Of a stretch of DNA of 64,000 bases, positions 1 through 10,162 are shown piece after piece. The notes under the pieces are model-generated. The model did no database searches and was not told the DNA's origin. It saw nothing but the letters and a program-made list of their open reading frames with translations. The DNA lies in contig OU744448.1 of NCBI GenBank assembly GCA_916610825.1, positions 4,255,465-4,319,464 of the forward strand. The letters are read 5' to 3'. The number at the start of each line of letters is the position of its first letter. Within the stretch, counting starts at the first letter, position 1. Both the position numbers and the translations under genes were made by a program. This DNA is from Haliclystus octoradiatus (taxonomy: Eukaryota > Cnidaria > Staurozoa > Stauromedusae > Haliclystidae).

Positions 1-11
1 TCTTTTGATAG

Positions 12-251
12 CAATGACACGAAAGCTTGGTTCAGTTATTGGTACAGACTCCAGTGGTAATGTGTTTGGAGTTTCTGAAGATTGTAAATCTTACATTGAA
101 TACAAGCCTATTTCCAAAGCATGGATTGTTCTTAACGACCATGTTCTACCCGCTGCTGTAACACCAAACTACAAAAAATTAAGTGCATCTATGGCAGGTG
201 GATCTCCTACTGGAGTATCAAAACTCGTTGTTGGCGTCCATGACGTTGAAA
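12..251 (+). CDS. Penultimate exon (duplicate copy) of DUF11-like/Asp-box gene
   Basis: The exon lies between a TTTTGATAG acceptor and a GTAAGT donor and is 240 nt, phase 1 in and phase 1 out. Its reading contains GTDSSGNVFGVSEDCKSY and then a glycine-rich stretch ending GVHDVE. It is the same exon as 46,233-46,472, differing at one amino acid (SS here, SG there). The exons that should precede it lie beyond the left edge, so it is a gene tail. The small glycine-rich repeats fit a beta-propeller or tectonin-like fold, but I recognise no named family. It is predicted to splice in frame to 894-979. Confidence 0.75.
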
Positions 252-710
252 GTAAGTCGCTATTATGAGTACTACATGTATTTACAATCTGTTATGATGG
301 TCACCTTTATAAAGCAGCAACCGGTCTATAGTGTTATCTTCAGAATAGTATTTTCTATTAAATAAACCCTATACAGAAAGACCACCCCATAATGTGGTCC
401 TTTTATCTACCTCTCACGGCGGTATGTTATATATATATTTACACAAGACTGGTCGTCATTTAGACTCTTCAGTCCATAATGCTAGAGCAAGATCTAAAAA
501 ATCCACTGTTTTATTAATAAATTTATAGCAAAGTTAAACAAAAAATTCTGAAAAATGACAAGTAGTTAAAATTTTTTAAGGAATCTTAATTTAAGTATTC
601 AAATTTCAAATATACGAAGAAAATGTCTGAGTGTCAGATTATCAAAATGATTACTCTTGCTTGTTGCTCATTGAAATGTATACCTACTCGTTCTCCAACA
701 ACAAACTTGA

Positions 711-890
711 AATCCCTATGGTAAACCCGTCTCCCCGATTAATAACGTGGATCTTTCGTTTGCTGTTAGAGACCCCCAGGGTGATGAAATCACTTACTAT
801 ATAGCAACATCTAGAGACGGTACAAATTTTGTTCCAATCAGCATTACTCTCTGCCAGATAAGAACATATTGTCATTATTTTTATCATTTC
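711..890 (+). other. Exon-like open frame between the last two exons
   Basis: Sixty codons are open between TGA at 708-710 and TAG at 891-893, with protein-like composition including DPQGDEITYYIATSRDGTNF. The motif DPxGDxxTYxI resembles cadherin-like or dystroglycan-type domains. No AG acceptor lies between the upstream stop and the open frame, so as it stands it cannot be a normal internal exon. It may be a decayed exon, or the last exon of an older gene model. Copy 2 keeps the same frame (from 47,309), with a SINE inserted just upstream. Confidence 0.3.
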
Positions 891-893
891 TAG

Positions 894-979
894 TGACTGG
901 AGATGGAGTCTATTTTAAACTCACCTCAAATCAGGAATGGACTCAGAAGCTTGTTCATCCATGTCCAAATTGTGGCTAA
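894..979 (+). CDS. Terminal exon (duplicate copy) of DUF11-like/Asp-box gene
   Basis: After the polypyrimidine acceptor TTTATCATTTCTAG, 86 nt enter in phase 1 and read TGDGVYFKLTSNQEWTQKL then VHPCPNCG and TAA at 977-979. Splicing 251 to 894 completes an ATG codon without shifting the frame. The stop and the short CPNCG tail make this the protein C-terminus. Identical exon structure is at 47,492-47,577. No canonical AATAAA was seen close behind it. Confidence 0.65.
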
Positions 980-3060
980 AGGGACAGTACAAGGAGCAAG
1001 CCTACTCACAAGCACTGAGGGGAGATGCACACTTTATAAACAGTTATTGGGTGCATTTTTAAATCAAGTTCAATTTTTCCTCACATCATTATATTATTCA
1101 TGAGCATTTAGGGGAGGGTATTTAAAACATCAATAGATTATCAACAGCACAATACATTACATTATATACTTTGACATAGCTTAAATAAGCTGATTACCAT
1201 TTTTTTTATAATTTTTACCACTTGAACTTTTAAATGAACGATCGTAAAGATTAACACATCTATCCTATCCTTTGTTTTTATGTGTATATTGCTCATTGTT
1301 TGCTTTTATCTCCAACTTTTTTACATTATTTTGTAACAAAAGCAAATGACGTCAAAGGTGCAACAATCTGGCATCTTCTCATGTAAATACGAATTATGTC
1401 TGTGTGTATGTTTGCTTTACTTCGTAACCATGAGTCTATTCTATGATGCTAACAAGAGGTAGATACTTTTTTTTTCAATAACTCGTCATGAGCGCTTAAT
1501 GCTTTGCGGATCAACAAATCGGGCACAGAGTGCGATATATCCCATCGAGATAATATGGCGCCAAGCGCTGATTGTATTTCGGCAGCAAATTGACAAAAAC
1601 AATGATGCTAGTATTAAAACCAATTGTAAAAAAATACGGATGATTTAATGTCGATTAAAGATGTGCGAATCTGACTCGAGCCTTACTTAGTCCGAACCCG
1701 ATCAGATGGGATCGGATTCCAGTTGATATTCAAGACGGTCCTCGGAACGGATCGGGTCGGCAATTGCTTGACTTAATGTATAGGTCACTATGTGTGTAAA
1801 GTACCTCATTGTCTTGGTGGTATTTGGTCGTTAAATATTTGAGAGAGCAGACGAGGAGCTAGATTAAATATATATTAATTGATGTGAGGTTATTCTATCT
1901 CCGACATAAGCCAATCAAGTCGACTCTGCATGTCCGTGATAGCAGTATAATAATTGCAACGCAGCACTGTCCAGCTCATTCCTCTGTTATGAAATAATTC
2001 ATTTCAAACAGATGTTGATATATATCGAGAAAGAGAAACTTGTTTAATTACTTGGGTAAACTGGTACTAGAAAATAGAAATATATTAGTACATTTTAGTG
2101 GTCATTGCAGTCTTCCTCATCATCACGATAAACGCGTGTCTGATCTCTCATCTGTTCATCATGTTGCCTCATGCATGAGTTAAAACAGAAATATGCATTC
2201 GATTTAACAATCCAGTAGTTAAAACAAAACAAACAAAACACAGTAATATTTTCAAGTCTTTTTTTCTATTAACAATAACAAATAAACTGATAAATGAATA
2301 AACGGTTGTCTAAACTAAATTTTACAAGTTTAATTAGTAATACGTTCAAAATAAATTAACAACAATAACCTTCTAAATAATGATTACATAAAACCTTGGT
2401 TTTTACTTCCACAAACAATCACTGAATAACAAAATGTGTTACAAATGTAAAATAACATTCTAGTCACTAGTTACTCCTATGTCAATGGAGATTACAAAAC
2501 AAATAATTACAAATGATAGTACACAATTACAAAAAGATAATTACTGAAAAAAGGGCGTGGTCAGGTGATCATCATTCCCTGTTAACAATGTTAGCAACAG
2601 CGGTAACACACCATGTAGCATAATTATCATTCATATTGCAATTTATGTATTGCTGGATCATGTCTCTATGATTTTTAACATGTTACACTGTAGGCATTGT
2701 CAACATAATATTATGGCTCCAAGTATAAATGTATCTATTATTTCTCTAATGTATCTAAAATGTATCTTTGTATGTTTTAAGCCTTTTTTATTGTTGCAAA
2801 AATTAAGTAAAAATGTTTTTGAGTAATTTTGAAGTTTAATAGAGTAGCTAAACATTACAATACAGTCATTCTCGTGGTTTATTATTTTAAAATTTCTTTT
2901 AGAGCATCATATGCCCCTAGACCGCAAGAGGATCTGCTATCCAGAAAATTTGCACACCTCACATTTATTCATGAACCCGTCCCTGAAATCCAATACAGGA
3001 GAACCATAATGAAAATAAAAATAATAAATATGAAAATGGATATGGATAATAAAAATGAAG
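980..3060. other. AT-rich stretch without recognised gene
   Basis: This region is the 3' flank of the terminal exon. Only short chance open frames were seen. Around 1,690-1,760 a GATCGG-rich stretch contains imperfect inverted pieces (CGAACCCGATC and GGATCGGGTCGG). The whole stretch is repeated at 47,578-49,610 with about 1% substitutions. Confidence 0.5.
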
Positions 3061-3097
3061 TTAAATATGAAATATTTAGAATCGTTAGTACCGTTAA

Positions 3098-3120
3098 ATC
3101 ATCATCATCATCATCATCAT
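3098..3120. repeat. (ATC)n microsatellite, possible LINE tail
   Basis: A run of seven to eight ATC units followed by ATTTATT. The same (ATC)n-ATTTATT arrangement occurs at 49,652 and at 31,578, where it sits next to a minus-strand LINE C-terminus. It may therefore be the 3' tail of an L2/CR1-like LINE on the minus strand. Confidence 0.5.
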
Positions 3121-3421
3121 TTATTAGGACCCGAGACTATACCTTTTTTGCAGGACTGATCAAGATAAAGAAGATATTTATCTAGAAGAATCGGGTGACA
3201 TAGTAATTATAGTAAAATATTGCCATATAATGGAGGTAATGTTGATACAGCTACAATAAGGAGTGGTAGATAGAGTGGTTAAAACATCAAATACATTTAT
3301 TCCAGAGTTAATTAATTTAAAAGCAAACAAAATATATATCAGAAACATAAATATACCTACAAAGAATGAGATAGTCAATAAATAGAATCACTGGCTGTTA
3401 TTTTAATTGATTACATGTTTT

Positions 3422-4660
3422 AATGAAGAGAAGTTTTATGGCAAAAAAATTATTTCTGCGATTTTCCACGTTAATTTTTCATTAATATGATTGTTGAAAA
3501 GGTATTTACAGATAACTGCTTCCATGAGACACATGAACTAAACTGGAATGAGAAAGACCTACACGATTTACTTGTAATTAGTACAAAAAATCAGCTATTC
3601 CTATTTAACAGGCAATTGTATTAACAAATTGACGTCGTGGCAATGGAGTTCCCATTGAAAATATGTTGTTGAAGGAAAATTCTTTACCACTATTCTATAC
3701 ACGGTATGTAAATGACACTCTAGTTTTTCTTAATAGCCATACCGAGGCAGAAAGGTTTTTATCTATTTTAAATAACATCCATCCATCTTTTTCTTTACAA
3801 TGGAATTGGAGAATAGTAATCGATTGTCTTTTGTTGGAATATCAATTTTAAAGCTCGGAAACAGTTTTGAAAGTAGTATTCATCGAAAATAAACTGACAC
3901 CGGTTTACTACTTCATTAGGAGGATTAGCTCAGATGGCAGAGCAACCGAACTTCAGATCGGATCATATCTGATCGACCGTGGTTCAAATCCCCCTAAGGT
4001 CAACTCAGTCTTGACTTTATCTGAAACATCAAATGAGTACCATCTGAGGATGGCAGATGGAATGGTCCAGAGGAAATTGCATATGTGAGTAATTGCGACG
4101 CATCGTTGTGCATTGACAATCAGGACCCTGTCTGCCATGAAATCTCTTGAAATTGATCTGCAATGTCGCTTCTGAGATGAGTAAAGAGCGTTTAAAATCA
4201 TTGCTCTTAGCGAAAAAAGCCACTCATCTAGAAATAGAGGAGTGGTACGGGTGTCTTCGGTAGGGCGACACAGTCTACATTACATTTTACTACTTCATTA
4301 CCAGAGCCATGTCGACCAACGCTATAAGACAGAACTTTTAAAATCAATGATAAACCGTGCAACACGCTTATGCTCCTCTGAACGTTTTTTAACGAAGAGT
4401 GTGTAAATATAAAACGTAATTTTAACGAACATAAATATCCAGCTTCTCTTTTAAATTCTATTTTATGTGAATTTAGTTTTATTCCAAATTTTAATGATGA
4501 CAGAAATGCTTAAAACCTGTAAATAATGCAGATGAAAAACATGTAAATATTATATTTCCTTTTAAAGAACAGTGACATCTGCCGATCATGTACGAACAGA
4601 ACTTCGCCGATTAAGCAACAAAATCGGATTGAATTTTAGATTTTAAGTGCGAAAATTTCG
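3422..4660 (+). mobile_element. Decayed Penelope-like element (canonical Penelope/Poseidon type), copy 1
   Basis: Reverse-transcriptase pieces are readable: LPLFYTRYVNDTLVFLNSHT and FLSILNNIHPSF upstream of a SINE, then after the SINE SHVDQRYKTELLKS-like and MINRATRLCSSERF-like pieces. These match the order of PLE reverse transcriptases, where FxxRYVDDT and LNxxHPSIxFTxE lead to rYKxxLlxxLixRA. About 121 bp, including the DVKSxFTNV block present in copy 2, is deleted near 3,480. Further stops and frameshifts make it non-coding. No GIY-YIG domain was found here. This family is clearly different from the PLE at 10-17 kb. Confidence 0.75.
3919..4285 (+). mobile_element. tRNA-derived SINE with 15-bp target duplication, copy 1
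   Basis: The head has an A-box-like TTAGCTCAGATGG and a B-box-like GGTTCAAATCC, followed by about 280 bp of unrelated tail ending near GGGCGACACAGTCTACATTAC. A perfect 15-bp target duplication, TTTACTACTTCATTA, flanks it at 3,904-3,918 and 4,286-4,300. It interrupts the PLE coding sequence between TGLLLHY and QSHVDQRY. It is a transcription unit of RNA polymerase III type and needs a LINE for mobility. Confidence 0.88.
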
Positions 4661-4906
4661 ATGTTGCTGTTGTTGTTGCATTTTTTTACCAGTATACCAA
4701 AAGTACAAGTCATGTTGCTATTGTGTCATAGTCATTGTTTTTTACTGTTATTTCGTTGTCATTATGATTATGATTATTATGTTTATATTATTTATATACT
4801 GTATCATGTAATGTCACATGTCTATAAAATTTTGACTTGATTACTTACAAATCATTGAAATTAGTACAGAGTTACGTTTCAATTCTGTCAGCAAAATTAT
4901 CTTTTT

Positions 4907-7900
4907 CTACTTCAACAATCTGGTGGTTTGAAAATCTATAGACATATCTATATTTTCTAGCGCAATTTTTATCAAATTCACCAGATGCTTTTGAGGGCCG
5001 TAATGTGAAATATCTTTTGATGTTACTTGCTGAATTGATAGTCCTAATTTTGCTAAATAGTCATTTATTTTATTTAGCAATGAACGTTTGTTGGAATGTA
5101 AAATCATTTCACCGAGAGTCTTAGACGCTACTGATTCAGGGTTTGTATAAAAGAGCCAAAGCATAAATTTTATCATGCTAATTTTAATTTGGATAGATAA
5201 AGGATATATACCTAGCTCTATTCTTGTAGCATAGTTGCTAGACTTACTCCTTATCATTAAAATTTTTTTCATTATTCTTGATTTTTATTTCTCAAGAGGA
5301 TTGTTGTTTTCATTGGTTATTAGTTCTCCCCAAATTTCAGACGCATACAAAGCTATTTGCATTATAAAAATATTGTAAACTGTGAAATGAAGTTGAATTT
5401 TGTTTTCGACGATTCTCTCATATTTTTAGTTGACAAGAACCATGCTTTCTCTGCTTTCAAATAGAGTTATCGGACGCCATGAATAAGCTTACAATCCCTA
5501 TTAAATGTAAACCCTATAGATATTTATGCATATCGGTGTACTCAACAGTGGAATCCCCAAGATGAAATTGAAGAGAGTAGGGAATAACAGGCTTTGTTTG
5601 AAATACGACAACTTTTGATTTATTCAAATTGACGTCCAATTCCCAAATTTTAAACAAGTCGTATGCCTTGTCTAAACATTTCTGAAGTCCATCAGCTGTT
5701 TTATAGAAGACAACAATGTCGTCCGCGTATGGCAATTCGTTCAGCTTCTCGTCAGATAAAGTTATCGGGTCTGTGTTTTCACATGTGAGATTGTTAGCTA
5801 AGTCATTAATATAAATATTGAACAAAAGAGAACTGATTACGCAGCCTTGTCTTACCCCTATTGAGGCAGGAAATGTTTCTGTAATATTTGAATCATGATA
5901 TAATGAAGCTGATAGGTTAGAATACAAATTTTTAATAATTTCGAAAAACTTTTCTCCTACGTCAAGGCAGATAGTTTTTGCAGAAGAAGTTTGTGTGATA
6001 TAGAATAAAATGCTTTTTTCAAGTCTATAAAGCATGAATATAATTGTTTATTTTTACCTTATATTTGTTAATTATGGTTTGAGTGTAATCAAATGTTCTG
6101 CAGTGCGTTTGCCTAAAACAAATCCTGCTTGATGGTTACATATTATTTTATGTTCCTGTACGAAAAGGGAAAATCGCTTGTTTAAAATCGTACAGAAAAG
6201 TTTGCCAATTATGCTAATCAAACTAATTCCTCTATAATTTGCTGGATTTAAAGGGTCGCCGGCCTTGAAAATTGGCTTGGTTGATGCTTGCCTCCACATT
6301 TTTGGGTAATAGCCTGTATTAAGTATAACATTAAATAATTTGAAATAAATAGGTAAAAGAGTAACAGGATGCGCGTATCATTTCCGCTATGACTAAGGTA
6401 ATACCAGGAGACAACTTGGTCTTGGAGATTGTATGTTATCAACGATTTCATCTGCTGTAATTTCTTGGTCTAGCTTATGTATATGATGGTTATCGGTATC
6501 GTCTGACAGATGTATTGCAATTGTTATCTATAGGAATGTCACTAATGGAGTGAAGAGTTATAAAATGATCAAATAACTTGTCTATGTGGTGTAATGGTTG
6601 AGTTTTTGTAAGGACTTGCTTGTCATTTATCTTACGAAGGATTCCTCAATATGTGCCTCGTTTTGATGGATCAGTTTCTTATAGTTGTTTTATCAACGTG
6701 TTATTATAGATTACTTCCGTTCGCTTAATTTCTTTTTTGTATTGCTTTTTGAGTGATAAAAGTCTACGTCTTAGAAAAGGGTCTTTTGGACGTCTTTTCA
6801 ATAAATATATTTTGTTATTTAACTGTATTTTCAATTCCATACATGGTTTTGCCAACCATTCTCGTTTCGGTCTTATCCTCTTCTGAGGCTGTTGTTTTAT
6901 ACCTTTGCTTGTTTTTAAATATTCAAAATTATTTTTGTGTTATGGGTTATACAAATTATTTAATTAGTAGACATGATCGTCAACTGTTTTTTCCGTTGTT
7001 AGATCCTGATTTAAAGGGTGTATACCTTGCAGAAGTTGTTTGCAAAAAATGATTGAGATCGACATGATTTGCTGTATTCCATGTAGGTCTGCGTGGCCTA
7101 TTTGTAGTTGTTGTTTTTTGTTGCAAATGCATGTTTTGTTTTACAGAAAATCTTGTGGTAAGATGCAAAGCGCAATGGTTTGAATAGATGAGAGCCGAAC
7201 GATCTATCCAGCGTGACAAGAGGCTTGTTTTGCTGCTCTAATAAATGTTGACTTGTGAGGACATAATCTAGAGTACTATAACCGTTAACGCCAACATAAG
7301 TATAGTCGCTGATATTTTGGTTTTTTAATCTACCATTCAATATTCGTACAGAATTATTTATGCAACGATTTTAAAGTCTAGCCCCGTATGCATTTTCAAC
7401 GCTATCTTTAATATTGCGTGTACTTTGTATAGTATCAAAATTATAATCCTCAGGAAAATAAATAGATCTGTTATTACCGCCGCATAAAATATCTACTTGT
7501 TACCCATTGTGGCATTAAAATCTCTGGCGGCAAGTTTTGAATATAATTTTGATGCATTTCGAAAACAGCTTTCTCATTTGAGGCGTCTACTGTTGAGTAT
7601 GCTGGACTTATGTAAGCTAAAAATAATAAAATATCGTGAACAAAACTGAAATATTTCTTATTTAATTTAATTTGCGTGACATTTTCTGATGATGTTGTCA
7701 TCATTTCTGCTCCAGCAATTAATTAAGATTTTTCCATGATTAACAAGCCACCAGCGTTTCTAATATGTTTATTTGACAGACTACTGATAGGTGGTTTAGA
7801 AAAGCATAAATTGGTATTAATTTTTGCATGTTGCCCGAGTTTCATTCAGACACAATATCGCTATTAAAAAGAGAGGTGAAGTCGCTATTATCGGCTTTGC

Positions 7901-7949
7901 TATTTAAGCCATTGACATTCCAGAATGTAATACTAAGCTGTTTAGCCAT
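4907..7949 (-). pseudogene. LINE ORF2 (endonuclease + reverse transcriptase), broken, copy 1
   Basis: The likely start is the ATG complementary to 7,947-7,949, followed by an endonuclease opening with ITFWNVNGLNSK. Later pieces include NPANYRGISLISIIGKLF (RT block), GVRQGCVISSLLFNIYINDL and the catalytic YADD at 5,718-5,729. The C-terminal piece has ATRIELGIYPLSIQIKISM, like the conserved region after the RT in many LINE ORF2 proteins. A stop follows early in the endonuclease and several frame changes occur, so no full ORF2 product is possible. Assignment to a precise clade (CR1, Daphne, L2 or relatives) is not possible by eye. Confidence 0.75.
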
Positions 7950-8159
7950 GATCGTAATGATTGTAATAGCTTTATTTCAATTTTCTGTAGGAACCGAGCA
8001 TTTTTTAGGGTTCATTTTTTAAAAATGTTAAGGTAAAAGTGGGTAGTTTAAAAAAAGAGCTAGAAATATATATTATTGGAACCATACTAATGGTCTTAAT
8101 ATATGTAAACTTTTCCATAATCTTTGTAATGGTGCATTTACTAATTCTTCTTATTTGTC

Positions 8160-8961
8160 CAGATGTTAATATGCTCTCCATGGGGCTTGCTGGTACGGTT
8201 GGAATCTTGGGTCAATCATATTTCCAAATTGAGGTGGCATCCAAAAGTTCCAAGATGTCTGAAACAAGGCATGATGTGAATACATTTGTTGATATTGTGG
8301 TAGAGAAGATGCCATTTGTGCATGATTGTGAACATTACTTCGATCTGGTAATTTCATCATTTGCTGATGGTCCTGCTTGTTCTGTTCTAATAAAGATGGC
8401 ATTGGTCCATGGCGTAGGCTTGGCATTTTCTATAGTTGCAGTTTTGATCCTGATTATGATTATAATTAGGGTGGCGTAATTCGAGAGGAACGGATTCTGA
8501 AGTATGACAATCTATGTGCTGCGTTGGTAGATATGTCATTCTTTCAGGACGTTGACGTTGCTTTTTCTCGAGTTGTGGAATTTGTTCATTGGGGTGGCTG
8601 AGTTGTTCCACTTCTTTTGGTTCTGCAGTAGAGGTCCGTTTTTGTTGATTCGATGGATGTATTCTTTCATCTGGCTGCGACAATTCGGTGATTTTTTAAC
8701 TTGCGTGTATTGTGCGTGCAGTGCAATGTATTAGACTGGGAGAAAACATCTTGATACCATGGCCATTAAGACATAATTCTTTGTCGATGAATAACCGCTT
8801 TTTATTGCTCTAGAGTTATCTACGATGACTGAAAAAATACTCCAATGATCATTAAATATCATGTTTTCTATTTTGCAGTATTCCTTTGTAGTATTATTAA
8901 TTTCCGCTATTGTGTATAGCACATCAACATTTGATGTTTTCGGAAGGATTGACGAAAACAT
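8160..8961 (-). pseudogene. LINE ORF1 C-terminal part, copy 1
   Basis: The piece SSILPKTSNVDVLYTIAEIN resembles the block of SGNH/GDSL esterase domains found in ORF1 of CR1-like LINEs. It is followed by SGYSSTKNYVLMAMV near the expected active-site Asp/His block, which is not recognisably intact. Downstream is a glutamine-, proline- and histidine-rich tail (8,683 to 8,166). The upstream half of the esterase is not in copy 1, but a matching half is at 57,913-59,077. Confidence 0.55.
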
Positions 8962-9049
8962 ATGGTTGCCTCTGGAACGTTGCTTGTGTCTTGTGTAGCA
9001 GCATCTGGATATCTCTTACAATTGACAATTAGACAATTGTAACTCTTCA

Positions 9050-9469
9050 TTTTATGGTGTAGATAAATGCTTAATTAAAAAATTACAACGCGTCCAAAAT
9101 ACGGCAGCAAGAATTATTATAGTAACTCGAAAGTATGACAGTATAACACCAGTATTGTATGAGCAACATTGGCTCCCAATTGACAAACGTATTATATTTA
9201 AAATAATATTATGAACTTTCAAAACATTACATGGCCTGGAGCCTCTCTATTTACGACATATTTAATTTTAATTCATTACTGCCCATCAAGATGTTTGAGA
9301 TCATCATCAAATAAATTATTAACCGTTAAAAAAGCAATTTGAAATCCTTTGGTGACAGAGCATTTTCGGTCGTTGCTCCAATTTTGTGGAATAGCCACCC
9401 TGATGACTTGCGTAATTGTCACTCTATAACGAAATTCAAGACAAAGTTAAAAACGTACTTATTTGGTAT
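9050..9469 (+). mobile_element. 3' end of a CR1/L2-like LINE, copy 1
   Basis: The translated pieces KLQRVQNTAARIII, ITPVLYEQHWLPIDKRIIFK, then GDRAFSVVAPILWNS and KFKTKLKTYLFG follow the conserved C-terminus of LINE ORF2 proteins (LQRVQNxAARL, LHWLPVxxRIxFK, GxRAFSVxAPxLWNSLP, FKxxLKTYLF). Internal stops are present. It is only the last 130 or so codons. It is interrupted right after the final motif by a hAT-like element. Confidence 0.8.
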
Positions 9470-9962
9470 CACAGATTATAACGACCAGATACGGCACTGA
9501 AAGTCGAATTTATGTATTTTCGAATTCAAATGTTCTCGGACGCCACTATGTATGTTGCCCCTCAATGACCTGGCTGCAGTTACGCGCTAAATTCGCAATG
9601 GAAAAACACGATAAATTGGCACCTATTTTAAAGGGAAACTACATGTTTCTTTTGCGCCCAATTTTCATGCTAAAGGAAAATAACAGGAAAGTATATCTTC
9701 TATTTTGAGATGATCGTTTGATAATGGTATATTGTGTTCTGGAAGACAATATTTTATTGACTTATGAAAGTTGAACAAAATCATTGATTTTACTGAAGAG
9801 AAAAATTGAATATAAATTATGAATACAAGCATTTTTTGGTAAATAAAATTCACAGTTAAATTGCAGATAATATTTCATAATATGATTTCATTAATTTATC
9901 GAATGTATGTGGCTCTTTACACAAATTTTCCGAGTTTGAAATGCCGTGGTTTCGGAGTGCGT
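9462..9962 (+). mobile_element. hAT-like non-autonomous element, left part, copy 1
   Basis: The left terminal inverted repeat starts at 9,470 with CACAGATTATAACGACC, and the 8-bp flank TTTGGTAT occupies 9,462-9,469. The complete element with both ends and matching 8-bp duplications is in copy 2 (56,139-57,131). Here the right part is lost in the gap. Confidence 0.7.
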
Positions 9963-10162
9963 NNNNNNNNNNNNNNNNNNNNNNNNNNNNNNNNNNNNNN
10001 NNNNNNNNNNNNNNNNNNNNNNNNNNNNNNNNNNNNNNNNNNNNNNNNNNNNNNNNNNNNNNNNNNNNNNNNNNNNNNNNNNNNNNNNNNNNNNNNNNNN
10101 NNNNNNNNNNNNNNNNNNNNNNNNNNNNNNNNNNNNNNNNNNNNNNNNNNNNNNNNNNNNNN
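9963..10162. other. Assembly gap (200 N)
   Basis: Exactly 200 unknown bases. The left flank is inside the hAT-like element of duplication copy 1. The right flank is inside a PLE coding region. The two flanks do not join naturally, so the real distance and even adjacency are uncertain. Confidence 1.

Larger units (their letters stand above)
4690..9040 (-). mobile_element. LINE (non-LTR retrotransposon) on minus strand, copy 1
   Basis: Read on the minus strand, the order is: end of ORF1 (about 8,961 to 8,160), apurinic-type endonuclease (about 7,949 to 7,100), reverse transcriptase (about 7,000 to 5,510) and an ORF2 C-terminal region (5,272 to 4,907). This is the layout of Jockey/CR1-superfamily LINEs. 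Frameshifts and stops break both frames. The element is nearly identical to the copy at 51,380-55,720 (two differences seen by eye). Its 5' part is missing here because a plus-strand LINE end and then the assembly gap follow. Confidence 0.8.
1..9962 (+). repeat. Segmental duplication, copy 1
   Basis: This stretch matches 46,222-56,637 in the same orientation and order, base 1 pairing with 46,222 and base 9,962 with 56,637. It enters from beyond the left edge and stops exactly at the N gap. Relative to copy 2 it lacks one 367-bp SINE (empty site at 674-683) and about 121 bp of a PLE near 3,480. It contains two gene exons, a PLE remnant, a SINE, a minus-strand LINE, a plus-strand LINE end and the left part of a hAT-like element. 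It could be a true recent tandem duplication or an unmerged second haplotype placed in tandem by scaffolding. Confidence 0.95.

Noticed and set aside
1690..1760. GATCGG-rich inverted pieces as a regulatory site
   Set aside because: Arms are short and imperfect, and nothing nearby supports a function.
3919..3995. tRNA gene at the SINE head (also at 46,905 and 50,596)
   Set aside because: A-box and B-box are present, but there is no proper acceptor stem or intact cloverleaf, and a common 280-bp tail with target duplications shows it is a SINE.
7828..8022. Small plus-strand membrane protein
   Set aside because: Lies antisense over the LINE ORF2 endonuclease start; no splice signals or independent support.
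8039..8479. 146-codon hydrophobic frame on the plus strand (and its twin at 54,716)
   Set aside because: Antisense shadow of the LINE ORF1 tail; hydrophobicity comes from the complement of Gln/Pro/His-rich codons.
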